DNA of 64,000 bases from Theodoxus fluviatilis (GCA_034096865.1 JAWQFJ010000640.1:17501-81500), one strand, 5' to 3'; shown: positions 10,201 to 20,645, counted from the first letter of the stretch. The notes: a model not told the origin generated them from the sequence alone. Numbers and translations: made by a program.

Positions 10201-13200
10201 GCTCGGATTACCAGAGATGTTATCGAGACCAGGAGGCCTGGGGTTGGAACCTCACTCGCTCCCACCACGGAGGACTCAGAGGGTTGGCTGATTCGGATTT
10301 ATGTGTGTGTCTTCTTGTGCGAAGAGAGACGACTTTGGTAAGCATTGGCTTTTCTATAAATCTTTACCCGTCGAGGTCGACAGCTGAACTCTTGATGAAC
10401 TGTGATCCCCGTGTTGTTGAAGTACTTATCAGTACGTGGTAGTCAAACCAATCTGGACAGTTGATAGAGACGCTATCCTTGAAGCCTGAGCAGAAGGCTT
10501 ATTGAAAGACGCTATCCCCCTACCTTGCTGCAAGACGGCGTGATTGGAGTTTTTGAACCACTGCATGTTGAACTAATTCTTGTCTAGAGAATTGAGTTGT
10601 ACTGATAGTCATTTCACCTTTCTCTCTGCCGTTATCGTTTGACGGAGGGAGGATAACTTTTCCAGTCACTGTAAGAGTGAACCCATTCACCAGCAAGGCA
10701 ATACGTTGCCGTTGTATGCTAATTATGGCTCGGAGCCCAGGTCAATCTCAGCGGCTGTTGTGATTGGCCGAGCCCGAGCCGCTTTCCTAGAAGCCGTGAG
10801 AACCACGCCCGCTCGTCTGGAGCGAGGCAGTGTGTTTACGTTTGGGCTCGTGTGAGGCCGGAGAGTGTTATTGTTTTTGGGGTGGCCACTTATTTTGGGA
10901 TGGGCTTTTCTTTTAATTGCTATTATTGATTAAACTTATTGTTGAAACTGAATTTACTCCTCAGTTGTCTATTTTTGTTGTTGTTTCTCCCCTTTTTATA
11001 TCATTTTTAGTTGCAGAAACATGGTGACTGGGTTTTGCATGAAAACCCGTGGATAGTAGTCTATAATAGTCAGTAGTGAAAGATTATTTATACGACACAC
11101 CACATTAAACGTCACAATTGGCGAGCCTGCCAGGATTGGCTTCTAATTAATTAGAGAATTAATTATCAGTTTTGTCGAGTTACCATGTCTCTGCAACCTA
11201 GACACTGAGGAGTTGTTTTGAATTTGTTGTTGCTTGCTCATGCATTTCAGGATGACTTGCTCTGCCTGATGTCTTTGCCTCATTGAAATTTGTTGTTCAC
11301 TTGTTGCTCTGTTGAGTAGTATCTCTTCAATTATAGTTACACTGGTGTTGTACTATAATTTTTTGTAGTTTCAGGTTCTCATTTGTATCTTTGCGCGAAT
11401 TGGGGGGGAAACTTCATTCCTGGCAGGGGTTGGGCGTCAGACCATAAAGTAGGACAGTACCGGCTGGACTGTCAGAGTAACTCTTTATGCTGTGCCAACA
11501 GCCTGTTGGTAAAATAGACCAAATTTCCAGGAGCGTCTCATCTTGTAAGAAGAGAGAGCATTTGTATTCTAGTTTCTCATATGGAATTGCGCGCAAGGCG
11601 GCCAGCTAGGGAAAGCACCGCCATGGAACCCAACAGTGAATCTAGGAGCGATAGGATAGCGCGGTGGCGCGCTTTCGCTATAGAGTTGGGAGTCGAGACT
11701 TCTATGATACCAGAATTCGTAGCTGAGCGGATGACCAGAGAAGAAGCTGAGTCAGCGAAGCTAGAGATGGAGAGATTGAAGCTCGAAGGAGAACTGAAAG
11801 AGATGGAAGAGAGACGAAAGAGAGAACGAGAGAAATCTCGAGATGAGAAGAAGAGAGAGAAAGAAAGACTCGAGAGAGAGCAACAGGAATTAGAGGATGA
11901 AAGAATCAGGAAGCTCGAGAGAGAGAAGGAAGAACTTGAGCGAGAGCAAGAGAAGCTTAATAGAGAAATGGAAGAGATGCGAGAGAAGCGAATGCGAGAG
12001 CAAGAGGAGATGGAAGAGAAGCGGAAGAGAGAGCATGAAAGGCTTGTCCGAGAGCGAGAGGAACACGAGCTTAGGAAGCAACTCATGATCCAGGAATCTG
12101 AGCATAGAGTTCAGAATGAGCGTGTGCATCCAAGCGTGAATGAGGGAGCGGATGACGATCAGGGGGATCGGTCGTTCCGAGCGTCCATTCCTCTGTTCGA
12201 CGAAGCCAGAGAAGAGATAGCTTCGTGGTTAAAAAGGTTCGAACGTATAGCAACTCTCAAGAAGTGGGAGGAAAGCAGCTGGGCTGTTCGCGTTTCGACC
12301 TGCCTGACCGGAAAGGCCGCGGAGTTATATAACTCACTCGATGATGGGACCGCGGAGAACTATCAGGGACTGAAAGCTGCGCTGTTGAGACGGTATCAGC
12401 TGACGGCTGAAACATACAGGCAGCGGTTCCGGGGGTGTAGAAGGAGGGAGAATGAAACCTACACTCAGTTTGGGGCGCGGGTCGCTGAAAACTTAGCCAA
12501 GTGGCATGAGTTATCAGAAATCGGGGAGTTGAGGCACCTACTTCTCTTAGAGCAATTCTTGCTAGCTCTGTCTCCAGATATGTCAGCCTATGTAAGGGAG
12601 AAAAGACCTCAAACGTTAGATGAAGCAGTCAAGTCTGCGGAGATTTACTCCGAAGCTCACGGGGAGAGCCGTAAGCATTTTTCTCAGTCTGGGAAAACAC
12701 AAGGTGGGAAATCAGGGAATGGAAATGGGAACAAGTTCAAGGGAGGGAACCCCGGGGGGAAGGGTCCTATGAAAGGGAAATTCCAGGGGAGTCTCAAGGG
12801 AGCCAGGGGAGCAAAAAGTAACCAGGGTTGTTACAACTGCGGGTCGCAAAAGCATTTCGCCAGGGATTGCACTCAGGGAGCGAAATCTGCAGGGGCAGTT
12901 TCGCGCGAGCCATCGCAAGCTCCGCCGCTTATCTCCGTCCCGACACTGTGTTCGCCGTGTAGCCGCCAGGGCTATGATCCCAGATGCCTTGTAGTGATAG
13001 ATGGTGTCGCCGTACAGGGATTGCGGGACACCGGGTCACAAGTGTGTGTGGTGAGACGCTCCCTCGTCTCACCAGGCCAGTATACCGGTCAAAAGTTGGA
13101 GGTATGCATGGCTGAGTCTCACGTGAAGCGCAAGTACCCAGTAGCCGCTGTCAGTGTAGACTGCCCTTTCTTTGTTGGAAAGGTAGAAGCTGTGGTGATG

Positions 13201-16200
13201 CAGTCACCAGTAGCTGATTTCATTGTGGGAAATCACGCCCGGCTGGGCGATCAGAGCATTCTTCCAGTATATGCTTTACCAAAGACTGTGTCCGCGATCA
13301 CGCGCGCGCAAGCATCTGCCGAGAAAGGAAAGAAACCATCGCAGCTGCGAGTGGTACCGGCAGGGTTAGGGGAAGTAACTCCCGAGAGGCTGCGTGAACT
13401 GCAGCAGGGAGACCCGTCACTTAGGCGCTGCCGTGAAGCCGTGGAAGAGAAGAAAGTGTGGTTCACGAAAAATTCAGGAGAGATATCCTTCTCGTGGAAG
13501 AAAGGAATCCTCTACAGGGAGTTCAGGAGTAAAGGTGTCACGTACACCCAAGTTGTTGTCCCTCGCCTGCTGAGGCAGGGTGTCCTGAAACTGGCCCATG
13601 AACCACCGATGGCGGGACACATGGGAGTCCAGCGCACCCAGGAGCGCGTCTGGAAGCAATTCTTCTGGCCAGGCATGTGTCCTGATATTCGCCGATTCGT
13701 CTCGTCGTGCGATCAATGCCAAAGAGTTTCTCCCAAACCTCGAAAGGTCCCCGTGGGGCGTATGCCACTCATCGACACACCTTTTGAACGAGTAGCCATC
13801 GATCTGGTTGGTCCTATTTCGCCTGCATCAGAAGCAGGGAATCGGTACATTCTGGTGTTTGTAGATTATGCCACCCGCTACCCAGAGGCCATACCACTCA
13901 AGACGATCGATGCGGTCACAGTGGCTGAGGCCATGTGGCAGGTGTGGGCGAGGGTGGGGATACCGTCCGAAATCCTCACTGATAGAGGTACGCAATTTAT
14001 GAGCGAGGTGATGAGAGAGGTCGAGCGTCTGCTAGCCATCAAGGGCTTGGCAACGACCCCCTATCACGCTCAAGGGAACGGTTTGGTGGAGAGGTACAAC
14101 GGGACTTTGAAAACAATGCTTCGGAAACTAACACAGGAAAAGCCCAAGCAATGGGACCGCTACATCCCAGCCCTTCTCTTCGCCTACCGCGAGGTTCCCC
14201 AGGAAAGTCTAGGCTTTTCCCCATTTGAGTTGCTCTATGGGCGAACTGTCCGAGGACCCATGTCCGTGCTCCGAAGTCTGTGGACTGAGGAGGGGACGAC
14301 TGAAGAGGTGCGAACTACGTCAGAATATGTGGTCGACCTCAGAAATCGTATTGAGGAAACATGCAAGCTAGCGAGGGAGAAGTTGTCGGTCGCTACTCAG
14401 AGGCACGCGGCAGTGTTTAACCGCAAGGCAGTCACACGCCTGTTTCGCCCCGGCGAAAAGGTCCTGTTACTGTTGCCTCAAAGACACAACAAACTTCAGC
14501 TATGCTGGCAAGGCCCATTCGATGTCTTAGAAAGAAAAGGAGAATCCGATTATCGCATTCAGATGTTTGGACGTGAACGCCTGTTTCACGCAAACTTGCT
14601 GAAGCTTTATCGCGAGAGGCAACCTGAGAGCGAGTCAGCTGACTCAACTCCTGCGATCGCCGTGGCGGTGATCGAGGAGAATGGGCAGATGGCTCCGCCT
14701 GACCGTGAACTACCCCTGCCATGCTTGACTGGGGAGGAATCTGCCCGCGACGTTGTGCTCGGCCCTCAATTGACCGACAGTCAGAGAGGACAAGTGTTGG
14801 CCATAGCGGAGAAGTATGAGGCAGTACTGACTGGCCTCCCTCTCCTGACCGACCTTGCCACCTATGACATGACGGTGGAGTCAGCCAAGCCCGTGCGCGT
14901 CAAGCAGTACCCCCTCCCTTACGCCAAGGTGGAGGCGGTGAGAGAAGAAGTCAAGGCAATGCTGGAACTCGGAGTGATCGAGCCAGCCGCCTCTCCGTAC
15001 AACGCTCCTGTTGTCTTAGTTCGAAAGAAAGATGATCAGTACCGCTTTTGTGTGGACTATCGTGCTCTGAATGACGTCACAGTGTTTGACGCTGAGCCAC
15101 TCCCAGATGTAGAAGGTCTTTTCGCGCAGCTGGGGCACGCGAAATATTTCACAAAGATAGACTTGTCAAAGGGATATTGGCAAATACCTGTCCATGAGGA
15201 CGTGCGTCCTATGACAGCTTTCACCACACCCGCGGGGCAGTTCCAGTTCCGCGTCATGCCGTTTGGCCTGAGAAACGCTGTTGCGGTCTTCTCGCGCATG
15301 ATGCGGGCGCTGCTAGAGCCGCTAGGTAGAAGTGATGTGTTCAACTTCATGGACGACATTCTCATAGCGACGAGGACTTGGCCAGAACATTTGGAAGCCT
15401 TGGAGGCCGTTCTGAAACGCCTCAGGCAAGCGAACTTGTCCGCCCGTCCTACCAAGTGCTGCGTCGGCTTCACGGAATTGAGTTTCCTAGGTCACGTGGT
15501 ACGGGAGGGGGAAGTCCTACCAGAGGACGACAAAGTGAGGAAGGTGGAGGAGGCACCAGTGCCGAGGACAAAGAAGCAAGTCCGAGCCTTCCTAGGGTTG
15601 GCGGGCTACTATAGAAAGTTTATGCCCAACTTTTCGGCAATCGCCCTTCCCCTTTCCAACCTCACCAAGAAGGGTGCACCCAATGTAGTGGAGTGGACAC
15701 CCGCATGCGAGACCGCGTTCCGTGCACTGAAGGCGCGACTTGTCGCCAAGCCCGTCTTGCAGCTGCCGGACCTGTCCGCGCCGTTCACGCTGCGAACGGA
15801 CGCGTCTGACTGTGGGTTAGGCGCCGTGTTATTACAGGACAAGGGGGGAGTGCTTCACCCCGTGGCTTATGCAAGCCGGAAACTGTCGAGTGCGGAAAGC
15901 AGATACTCGACAATAGAACGTGAGTGCTTGGCCATCGTGTGGGCCACTCACAAGTTTCAACCGTTCCTGTATGGACGGGAATTTGTCCTAGAGACTGACC
16001 ACAAACCTTTGAGATATTTGCAGACAGCCAAAGTCGCAAATAGCAGACTCATGAGGTGGAGCTTGTTGCTCCAACTCTACAACTTCACTGTGAAAGTGAT
16101 ACCCGGAAGTCAAAACGTGGGTGCCGACTATCTGAGTCGTGCCTGTGAGTCAGGAAGTGATTCTGTCGAGACGTAGTCTCATCTTAGCGGGGAGGACTTG

Positions 16201-19071
16201 TCGCAAGATTGCGCAAGGGAAGTGAAAAGGAAAGAATGAAGAATCCTAAATTGTTCATTTGTCTTTGACTGGTACGTTAAGGACGGACGCTAGGCGTTAA
16301 TTTTAGTAACTTGGGTCAGAGGGCACGGCCGGTTACTACCCACCTGGAAGGGGGAGGGGTGTTTTACTATGAACAAGGGGGTGGATCGAATGTTCTTTTC
16401 CTAAGGTCACGGAATTGAGGCCGTGGACTTTGTCCTCGCACGTGTCTGTTCGCGTGCTATGACCTCGTGATTGGAAAATTACGAGTGATTTCATTGGCTA
16501 ATGAGATCGAGGACGCTGACCGTTATGCGTTTTGGCGCCTTGGGGCTTCACTTCATCGCTTACTGTCTGAGTAAGCAGACGTGTCGTTAGCGTGTTCCGC
16601 TAATAGACGCGCATGCAGGCATGCCACCTGATGCGCGGGCTAGCACCTAGTCGCTTGGGCACCATTGCGAGAGGTGACGACCGCCGGTTTCAAGAATCTG
16701 TTGAGGTATGTTGGTTAGCTGTAAAGTAATTGGAATTAATTGGGAGAGGGGGAATCGCCTTGATGTTGAGCCGTTGGATGAGAGTTGGGCGGGAAAACTT
16801 ATCTCTTGTTTGCCATCAAGTTGCTCTGTGAAAAGTATGGGAAAAGGGAATTGCGCCACTCTATATTAACGGTCAAGGGTAAAACAAATGGGGTTCTCTG
16901 AATAACGCCGCGTAGGGCGTGTTTTTCTCGTCATTCTCGATTCTGGGTCATGCCGCTGAATGAATGATGAATGCGTATAGGCCGACTGTGGTTACCGTGT
17001 GTGACACATGCCTTCATTCTCTTCCAGATTCAATTCTTCCAGATTCTATTCTTCTGTGATTCCAGTTTCCTAGTTCTTTGACTAGTTCAGTCATTGCTTG
17101 GAAGGCCTGAGAGGCTAGTTCTTTGTCAGTAATTCCATGATTATCACGTCTAAGAGAGTGATAGGAATTGAGGGGGATCAGTAGTAGTGCTATCCTCTAA
17201 ACGTATCTGTATTGTCTTCTGGGAAGCAAATGAGTTACAGGATACGGGGTGTTGGACGTATGAACTTTGTGTCGCTGAGCATGAGCTGCTGTGTCAGGAC
17301 TCAAGTGTTAAAGTTAATAGTTGCTATGGAGCAGTCTATGATTTCTCTAGTGTGCCCTGTAAGAGAATTGTCCTCACCTATACGCGTTGACTGACGCGCG
17401 TACACGCTGGGCGTGTGTATTGCGAGAGGCTAACGCCTATGATCGCTGATAGAGGTCAGGAATGTCAGGAGAGGTCACAGTTAGTGATAGACGCTCTGCC
17501 TGTAGTACATTGCCTAACTTTCTTTGTAATGCACCGTGTTGTGCGAATAGTGTGACTCGCCAGAGTAGTCACGGGTCTAGTGAGTAAAGCTTTTGTATAA
17601 GGGTTGGGGTAGATAGGCTATCCCTGAGCCGAGTCGCTGCTGCCAACGCCTGACATCTGCTGTTCATCTGCTGGGGAATCCTCGAGTCGCTGGAGTGGCT
17701 CGACCTACTGGGAACCGTCTGCTGGAGGAACCCGGGTGCCCTGGGGCTACCTATTCAGAGGGAGTGAGGGGACTGTCTCGCTCGGATTACCAGAGATGTT
17801 ATCGAGACCAGGAGGCCTGGGGTTGGAACCTCACTCGCTCCGCTCCCACCGCGGAGGACTCAGAGGGTTGGCTGATTCGGATTTATGTGTGTGTCTTCTT
17901 GTGCGAAGAGAGACGACTTTGGTAAGCATTGGCTTTTCTATAAATCTTTACCCGTCGAGGTCGACAGCTGAACTCTTGATGAACTGTGATCCCCGTGTTG
18001 TTGAAGTACTTATCAGTACGTGGTAGTCAAACCAATCTGGACAGTTGATAGAGACGCTATCCTTGAAGCCTGAGCAGAAGGCTTATTGAAAGACGCTATC
18101 CCCCTACCTTGCTGCAAGACGGCGTGATTGGAGTTTTTGAACCACTGCATGTTGAACTAATTCTTGTCTAGAGAATTGAGTTGTACTGATAGTCATTTCA
18201 CCTTTCTCTCTGCCGTTATCGTTTGACGGAGGGAGGATAACTTTTCCAGTCACTGTAAGAGTGAACCCATTCACCAGCAAGGCAATACGTTGCCGTTGTA
18301 TGCTAATTATGGCTCGGAGCCCAGGTCAATCTCAGCGGCTGTTGTGATTGGCCGAGCCCGAGCCGCTTTCCTAGAAGCCGTGAGAACCACGCCCGCTCGT
18401 CTGGAGCGAGGCAGTGTGTTTACGTTTGGGCTCGTGTGAGGCCGGAGAGTGTTATTGTTTTTGGGGTGGCCACTTATTTTGGGATGGGCTTTTCTTTTAA
18501 TTGCTATTATTGATTAAACTTATTGTTGAAACTGAATTTACTCCTCAGTTGTCTATTTTTGTTGTTGTTTCTCCCCTTTTTATATCATTTTTAGTTGCAG
18601 AAACATGGTGACTGGGTTTTGCATGAAAACCCGTGGATAGTAGTCTATAATAGTCAGTAGTGAAAGATTATTTATACGACACACCACCATTAAAGCGTCA
18701 CATAAGATATGTAAGTCCATTGATAAAACCCACTAGAGCTAATCAGAGTAAGAGCATGTTAGTCGCGATCTATCTAGATATTATTTACCTTTTGCAAATC
18801 ACATAGGGAGATGCAGTGGGTCTATTCTTACTCGCAACCCACAGGGAGGAGATCGGGTAGGCTAAATGTACATGCCATGGCCTTGAATGTTGACGTGTAC
18901 ACCTACCAATTTCAGGTGGCCCCAAAGCCAGTGACACGGCTCCTGCGGAAACTGCTTCAGTTTTCCCACTTGCTTTCTGAAGGCGAGGAATCCCTTGAGC
19001 ACCTTAAAGGCCAGAAACACAAGGACGACCGCCACACCAACTCCTATCAACAAAGAGGCCGCGGATGCCAT
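4079..19071 (-). CDS. Cytochrome P450, CYP4 family, exons 1-3 (gene continues left)
   Basis: Minus-strand gene. Exon 1 is 18907-19071, exon 2 is 5063-5210, exon 3 is 4079-4251; joined they are 486 nt (162 codons) in one frame. The product starts with a hydrophobic N-terminal anchor (about residues 6-29), then the CYP4-type stretch ending WLWGHLKL, then [10 protein letters not shown] and WIGPF, then [19 protein letters not shown] and [10 protein letters not shown]. These match the N-terminal third of vertebrate CYP4F and molluscan CYP4 proteins (helix A to helix C; the WSRNRR region contacts the heme propionates). The I-helix and heme-binding Cys exons are not in the window. Family function is NADPH-dependent monooxygenation of fatty acids, eicosanoids or xenobiotics at the ER membrane; the substrate here is unknown. 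Intron 1 is 13.7 kb because of a retrotransposon insertion. It could be a pseudogene further left, but these exons have no lesion. Confidence 0.85.
4735..4915 (+). mobile_element. tRNA-derived SINE, old copy
   Basis: A box-A-like CAGTGGGTAAAGCGCTCT (4760-4777) is followed by a box-B-like GGGTGCTTGAAC and a 3' body. Part of that body (GGGCGCTGCACAGC, then GACCAAGG) is shared with a second copy at 31100-31320. It lies in CYP4 intron 2. Confidence 0.5.
5063..5210 (-). CDS. CYP4 exon 2
   Basis: 148 nt. The acceptor ATATTTCCAG ends just before TAT, so exon 1 joins as LKL plus YPGPNEEG, the usual CYP4 junction. The donor is CAG|GTGAGG. It encodes the substrate-recognition approach region with WIGPF and [10 protein letters not shown]. 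Confidence 0.87.
7633..7842. repeat. Foldback (inverted repeat) of about 210 bp
   Basis: The arm 7633-7705 is the near-perfect reverse complement of 7772-7842, with a few substitutions and small indels. A spacer of about 66 bp separates the arms. It is GC-rich compared with the surrounding intron. It is probably a small foldback or MITE-type insertion; no transposase is present. Confidence 0.75.
8334..8584. repeat. (ATGA)n / (GAAA)n microsatellite
   Basis: GAAT, GAAA and finally a pure ATGA tract of about 31 units (8461-8584). It lies 37 bp left of the Gmr1-like element. Confidence 0.95.
8621..11116 (+). repeat. Gmr1-like element 5' LTR
   Basis: 2496 bp, unusually long, TG...CA ends. Small reading frames inside it are repeated in the 3' LTR and show no known domain. 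Confidence 0.95.
11119..11136 (+). other. Primer-binding site, tRNA-Arg-like
   Basis: TGGCGAGCCTGCCAGGAT begins 2 nt after the LTR. From memory it is complementary to the 3' end of an animal tRNA-Arg(ACG) with one mismatch; a search of the host tRNA set would confirm the primer. Confidence 0.6.
11405..11550 (+). promoter_or_regulatory. Structured leader motif before gag
   Basis: It contains a nested stem: CATAAAG (11443-11449) pairs with CTTTATG (11483-11489), and GACAGT (11453-11458) pairs with ACTGTC (11468-11473). Flanking anchors CCTGGCAGG (11419-11427) and GTAAAATAGAC (11509-11519) recur at nearly the same spacing near the 3' ends of elements A and B. A role as packaging, export or translation signal is inference. 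Confidence 0.45.
11581..16176 (+). CDS. Gag-Pol polyprotein (Gag-PR-IN-RT-RH), Gmr1 type
   Basis: 1531 codons in one frame, no stop or frameshift between gag and pol. Visible in order: a charged coiled coil (about 55-175), a Gag capsid-like core (about 196-372), a CX2CX4HX4C knuckle (Cys417-Cys430), an aspartic protease motif DTGSQ (Asp483), an integrase HHCC finger (His673, His680, Cys710, Cys713) with catalytic Asp741, Asp801 and Glu837 (DX35E), and a GPF module (978-980). Then come reverse transcriptase (about 1104-1290, Asp1194 and FMDD 1256-1259) and RNase H (first Asp 1407). No chromodomain is seen. The in-frame ATG at 11623 (codon 15) has a far better Kozak context (GCCATGG, purine at -3) and may be the real start. 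The RT motif usually FGLxNAPAxF reads NAVAVF here, which is odd. Confidence 0.93.
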   Translation: MELRARRPARESTAMEPNSESRSDRIARWRAFAIELGVETSMIPEFVAERMTREEAESAKLEMERLKLEGELKEMEERRKREREKSRDEKKREKERLEREQQELEDERIRKLEREKEELEREQEKLNREMEEMREKRMREQEEMEEKRKREHERLVREREEHELRKQLMIQESEHRVQNERVHPSVNEGADDDQGDRSFRASIPLFDEAREEIASWLKRFERIATLKKWEESSWAVRVSTCLTGKAAELYNSLDDGTAENYQGLKAALLRRYQLTAETYRQRFRGCRRRENETYTQFGARVAENLAKWHELSEIGELRHLLLLEQFLLALSPDMSAYVREKRPQTLDEAVKSAEIYSEAHGESRKHFSQSGKTQGGKSGNGNGNKFKGGNPGGKGPMKGKFQGSLKGARGAKSNQGCYNCGSQKHFARDCTQGAKSAGAVSREPSQAPPLISVPTLCSPCSRQGYDPRCLVVIDGVAVQGLRDTGSQVCVVRRSLVSPGQYTGQKLEVCMAESHVKRKYPVAAVSVDCPFFVGKVEAVVMQSPVADFIVGNHARLGDQSILPVYALPKTVSAITRAQASAEKGKKPSQLRVVPAGLGEVTPERLRELQQGDPSLRRCREAVEEKKVWFTKNSGEISFSWKKGILYREFRSKGVTYTQVVVPRLLRQGVLKLAHEPPMAGHMGVQRTQERVWKQFFWPGMCPDIRRFVSSCDQCQRVSPKPRKVPVGRMPLIDTPFERVAIDLVGPISPASEAGNRYILVFVDYATRYPEAIPLKTIDAVTVAEAMWQVWARVGIPSEILTDRGTQFMSEVMREVERLLAIKGLATTPYHAQGNGLVERYNGTLKTMLRKLTQEKPKQWDRYIPALLFAYREVPQESLGFSPFELLYGRTVRGPMSVLRSLWTEEGTTEEVRTTSEYVVDLRNRIEETCKLAREKLSVATQRHAAVFNRKAVTRLFRPGEKVLLLLPQRHNKLQLCWQGPFDVLERKGESDYRIQMFGRERLFHANLLKLYRERQPESESADSTPAIAVAVIEENGQMAPPDRELPLPCLTGEESARDVVLGPQLTDSQRGQVLAIAEKYEAVLTGLPLLTDLATYDMTVESAKPVRVKQYPLPYAKVEAVREEVKAMLELGVIEPAASPYNAPVVLVRKKDDQYRFCVDYRALNDVTVFDAEPLPDVEGLFAQLGHAKYFTKIDLSKGYWQIPVHEDVRPMTAFTTPAGQFQFRVMPFGLRNAVAVFSRMMRALLEPLGRSDVFNFMDDILIATRTWPEHLEALEAVLKRLRQANLSARPTKCCVGFTELSFLGHVVREGEVLPEDDKVRKVEEAPVPRTKKQVRAFLGLAGYYRKFMPNFSAIALPLSNLTKKGAPNVVEWTPACETAFRALKARLVAKPVLQLPDLSAPFTLRTDASDCGLGAVLLQDKGGVLHPVAYASRKLSSAESRYSTIERECLAIVWATHKFQPFLYGREFVLETDHKPLRYLQTAKVANSRLMRWSLLLQLYNFTVKVIPGSQNVGADYLSRACESGSDSVET
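16186..16198 (+). other. Polypurine tract of Gmr1-like element
   Basis: AGCGGGGAGGACT lies directly before the 3' LTR, where second-strand priming is expected. Confidence 0.6.
16199..18702 (+). repeat. Gmr1-like element 3' LTR
   Basis: 2504 bp, nearly identical to 8621-11116. Differences seen: one extra T in a T run near 16924, a 5-bp GCTCC-type duplication near 17840 with an adjacent A/G change, and two 1-bp insertions near the 3' end. Confidence 0.95.
18907..19071 (-). CDS. CYP4 exon 1 with start codon
   Basis: 165 nt, 55 codons. The ATG at 19071-19069 has context AAGATGG (A at -3, G at +4). It encodes a hydrophobic membrane anchor, a basic linker and the CYP4 sequence ending HWLWGHLKL. 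The donor is GTAGGT, in phase 0, matching exon 2. Confidence 0.87.
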
Positions 19072-19300
19072 CTTCTTTGCAGCGCACGTTCGGTTTCACA
19101 GCGAGAGACTCATCTCTGTTGTGGACTCATTCTGAACACAGAGATTAGTATCTCGTCTGAAACAGGTTGGTCACGTGACTTCGTCTACACATTCCAAATG
19201 GTTTAATAATGATCATATCTCAATCTGATCAAAAGACCACAGCAGACTGTTTGATGTTGAGCAGACTGATCATTTAAAATTTGGCGCAGTTTTATCTAAT
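19072..19300 (-). promoter_or_regulatory. Probable CYP4 5' UTR and promoter region
   Basis: Upstream of the CYP4 start. A palindromic E-box-containing GGTCACGTGAC lies at 19169-19179. No TATA box is obvious. The promoter call rests on position only. Confidence 0.3.
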
Positions 19301-20085
19301 ACAAGATGATGCATAATTAGATCAGTGATGCCGAGGAACTTTTAATCCTCAGCTGTGGAATGAAAGAAAGAGATAAAAAGTTTAAATGAAACATCCATAT
19401 TCCTATACTATTAATAATGTTAGCTAATGATATAAAAGGTTTATGTTATGTCATGAAGTAGATATTATGTTCGTGTGTCTTGCATTTAAAGGATAGCACG
19501 AATCTCTCTTGTCTACTTTTTCATTCATACCTTTGCAGTTGAGGGGTGTGATACTTTCACCCTTAAACCAATCACTATTGACCAGTCTCAGCTGTGCTGA
19601 ATAGTTGTGGACTTCGCAGTCAGACACGATAAAAAATTGATCGGGTGAAATTATCGATCGACTGTATCAGTCGTGAGAGCAGGGGCTGCAAAAGAGTTAT
19701 CAACAGTCTAGACAGTGCGTCGATCAATGTCGAGACACAGATAAGACCGACTCGTGACTGAGTTCGCAGGTACCAAAGAGATCTATGGTCGTTTGTTTTG
19801 TTTGTTTGTTTGTTTGTTTGTTTGTTGTTTTTTGTTGTTTGTGGGGATTTTTTTTATCTCGCTGATTGCGTGATAAGTACTAACTAGTGGACGGCAGGGG
19901 AAAAGTGGCGAGTGGAACAAAAGCATGTGGATTTGATGCGAGAGATATAATGGAAATTGAAAGTCATTGTGAAACAGAAACCACGTTGGTGAATCGAATG
20001 AAAACCATCAAATTGCGAGAGAAAAAAATCGTTACAACCCTCGATTGTTCTATAACTTATATAAGTTGGCAACATTGTTACCAGT
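19301..20085. other. Intergenic, AT-rich
   Basis: No gene or repeat family recognised apart from a (TTTG)n tract at 19795-19825 and adjacent T/G-rich sequence to about 19855. Confidence 0.5.
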
Positions 20086-20330
20086 AGTGTTAAGATCCTG
20101 AGCACTTTGCAGCAGTTGAAGCTGCCTTGAAGCAAAATCCCCCCATACAAGTGGATGAAAAAGCCACACTTCTGGATCAGCACACTATATCGTCCATGAT
20201 ATTCTGCAGCTCCACAAGGTGTCTGCAAGATGGGTGCCACGCCAGCAATCAAGTCCAAACGACGTGGACTCTTGAGTACAGGTATTTTGTTGCAACATGA
20301 CAATGCTCGGCCCTATGGGACATTCTCACT
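20086..20330 (+). pseudogene. Mariner transposase relic, middle part with internal deletion
   Basis: Plus-strand fragments read HDILQLHKVSARWVPR, the typical mariner helix-turn-helix/linker, then after a deletion and frame change RRGLLSTGILLQHDNARP, which carries the second catalytic Asp context (HDNARPH in intact elements). The region between them, including the first catalytic Asp, is missing. It is inactive. Confidence 0.7.
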
Positions 20331-20645
20331 TCTGAAACGGAAATACAGCCCAAGTTTTGTCCCTTTACGTCCCCTAGTTCCGGTAGACTGGTAAAAATAG
20401 AAGCTCATGGGATGATCGCTAGATCGTGGCAAAAGGATGACATTAAAGCACGCAAAAAGATTAATTAGATTAAAAACTAATCGAAAATAGTCATATTAGA
20501 CTGTTTTAACGTATACTTTCAGCACAAAACCCACATAAGATAAGTAAACAAACCTCACCGTACGTAGTTATAGCTGGCTAGCAGACGTACGCGATCGAAC
20601 CAAAGTCACTACGCTAGCAGACGATCGAGCTAGTGTGATATGATG

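Larger units (their letters stand above)
8621..18702 (+). mobile_element. Complete Gmr1-like Ty3/gypsy retrotransposon, 10.1 kb
   Basis: The element is bounded by the 5-bp duplication TAAGA (8616-8620 and 18703-18707). LTRs of 2496 and 2504 bp start TGTCGC and end GTCACA; they differ by one substitution and four small indels. Inside lie a primer-binding site, a structured leader, one intact 1531-codon gag-pol frame and a polypurine tract. In the polyprotein the integrase precedes the reverse transcriptase, the Ty1/copia-like order that defines Gmr1-type Ty3/gypsy elements (first described from cod and other deuterostomes). Near-identical LTRs and an intact ORF indicate a recent, possibly still competent insertion. 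It lies antisense in CYP4 intron 1. Confidence 0.95.
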
